Assembly: GCF_020921035.1 (NCBI RefSeq)
Contig: NC_063152.1
Location: forward strand, 31,805,903-31,869,902
DNA from: Rhodamnia argentea
Taxonomy: Eukaryota; Streptophyta; Magnoliopsida; Myrtales; Myrtaceae
Direction of reading: 5' to 3'
Length of the DNA: 64,000 nt
Within the stretch, counting starts at the first letter, position 1, and each line of letters begins with the position of its first letter. A program made the translations under genes and the position numbers. Under the pieces are notes generated by a model. It saw only the letters and a list, made by a program, of their open reading frames with translations, was not told the DNA's origin and searched no databases. Below are positions 63,661 through 64,000 of the stretch, piece by piece.

Positions 63661-64000
63661 GGATAAGTATGGCTCTGATCTACCATTTTGAGATTTTTTA
63701 TGGTCTCAAGACTCTCAACCCTTAAAAAAATTAAAATATGGAAGTTGTTAACTCAAGACAAGTTGGCAATTAATTGAAAAGAAAAATTTGAAAGACACTC
63801 AAATTAAGATTCGAGAATTCCTGTAAGAGTTGGTGAGTTTAAAGCTGACAGTGAATGCTATGGAAGTTGGTAATAAAGATAAGAAAAAATGGTAATTTGA
63901 ATATTGTTAAAAAAGAGTTTATAATTTCATAAAAGTGTCGGCGGGTTGCTACTACAGAGGCCCCCGTTTTATTTCTCTTTTCGTATTGAAACGATGGGGG

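Larger units (their letters stand above)
61320..63950. repeat. AT-rich degenerate repeat field (TTGGTAA/TTACCAA)
   Basis: Variants of GTTGGTAACTCAAATAA, GAGAAAAGTTGATAAGTCAC and AATTGAGGTTGGTAATT recur every few tens of bases on the plus strand from 62100 to 63900. The complementary forms (TTTACCAACT, ATTACCAACT) occur at 61340-61560. The field is therefore arranged head to head around about 61570-62040. A related piece is at 54240-54380. No coding capacity is seen. Reaches nearly to the window end. Confidence 0.65.

Overview
The window is plant nuclear DNA, from a eudicot. Most protein genes are split by GT-AG introns, there is a nuclear-type tRNA-Asp, intergenic DNA is AT-rich, and there are many short inverted-repeat transposons and a solo LTR. 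I recognise plant-only families: the BSK pseudokinase, DUF3527 and a legume-lectin receptor kinase. The dispersed foldback repeats recall Myrtales genomes, but that placement is a weak guess.

Layout: 1-1170 holds the 3' part of a glutathione peroxidase gene (+), facing a YqgF/RuvX-type nuclease gene (-, 2044-5000) whose introns carry two MITEs. From 5001 to 14298 there is repeat-rich intergenic DNA. A 10-exon brassinosteroid-signalling kinase gene follows (+, 14299-19281). A solo LTR (19857-21827) contains a run of perfect hairpins. An AIPP3-like BAH/zinc-ribbon chromatin gene is at 23388-29015 (+), and a DUF3527 gene at 32825-35570 (+) has a spliced upstream ORF ending directly against its start codon. 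A tRNA-Asp(GUC) gene is at 36434-36505 (-). A mitochondrial carrier gene with a long N-terminal extension is at 37782-41674 (-). Its 5' region is duplicated in inverted orientation as a decayed copy at 44340-46025. A GH1 beta-glucosidase fragment (about 46331-46497) and a broken cation/calcium exchanger (49003-49900) precede the intact spliceosomal MFAP1 gene (+, 50731-52616). After repeats and MITEs comes an L-type lectin receptor kinase (-, 57768-59759). The last 4 kb are AT-rich degenerate repeats without genes.

The genes do not form a pathway; they are independent housekeeping and signalling genes. Two blocks look like old plant microsynteny. From memory of Arabidopsis locus numbers, GPX6, AIPP3, DUF3527 and the carrier lie together near At4g116-At4g114, and CCX1 and MFAP1 lie together near At5g178-At5g179.

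The strongest unusual signals are the hairpin array in the LTR, a family of foldback elements with 9-10 bp target duplications (Mutator-like) and GC-rich cores, the inverted duplication around the carrier gene, the abutting uORF, a probable GC-AG intron, and a substituted catalytic motif in the YqgF gene. I see no CRISPR array, bacterial operon or intact autonomous transposon. Exon boundaries were read by eye from splice consensus and reading-frame continuity.
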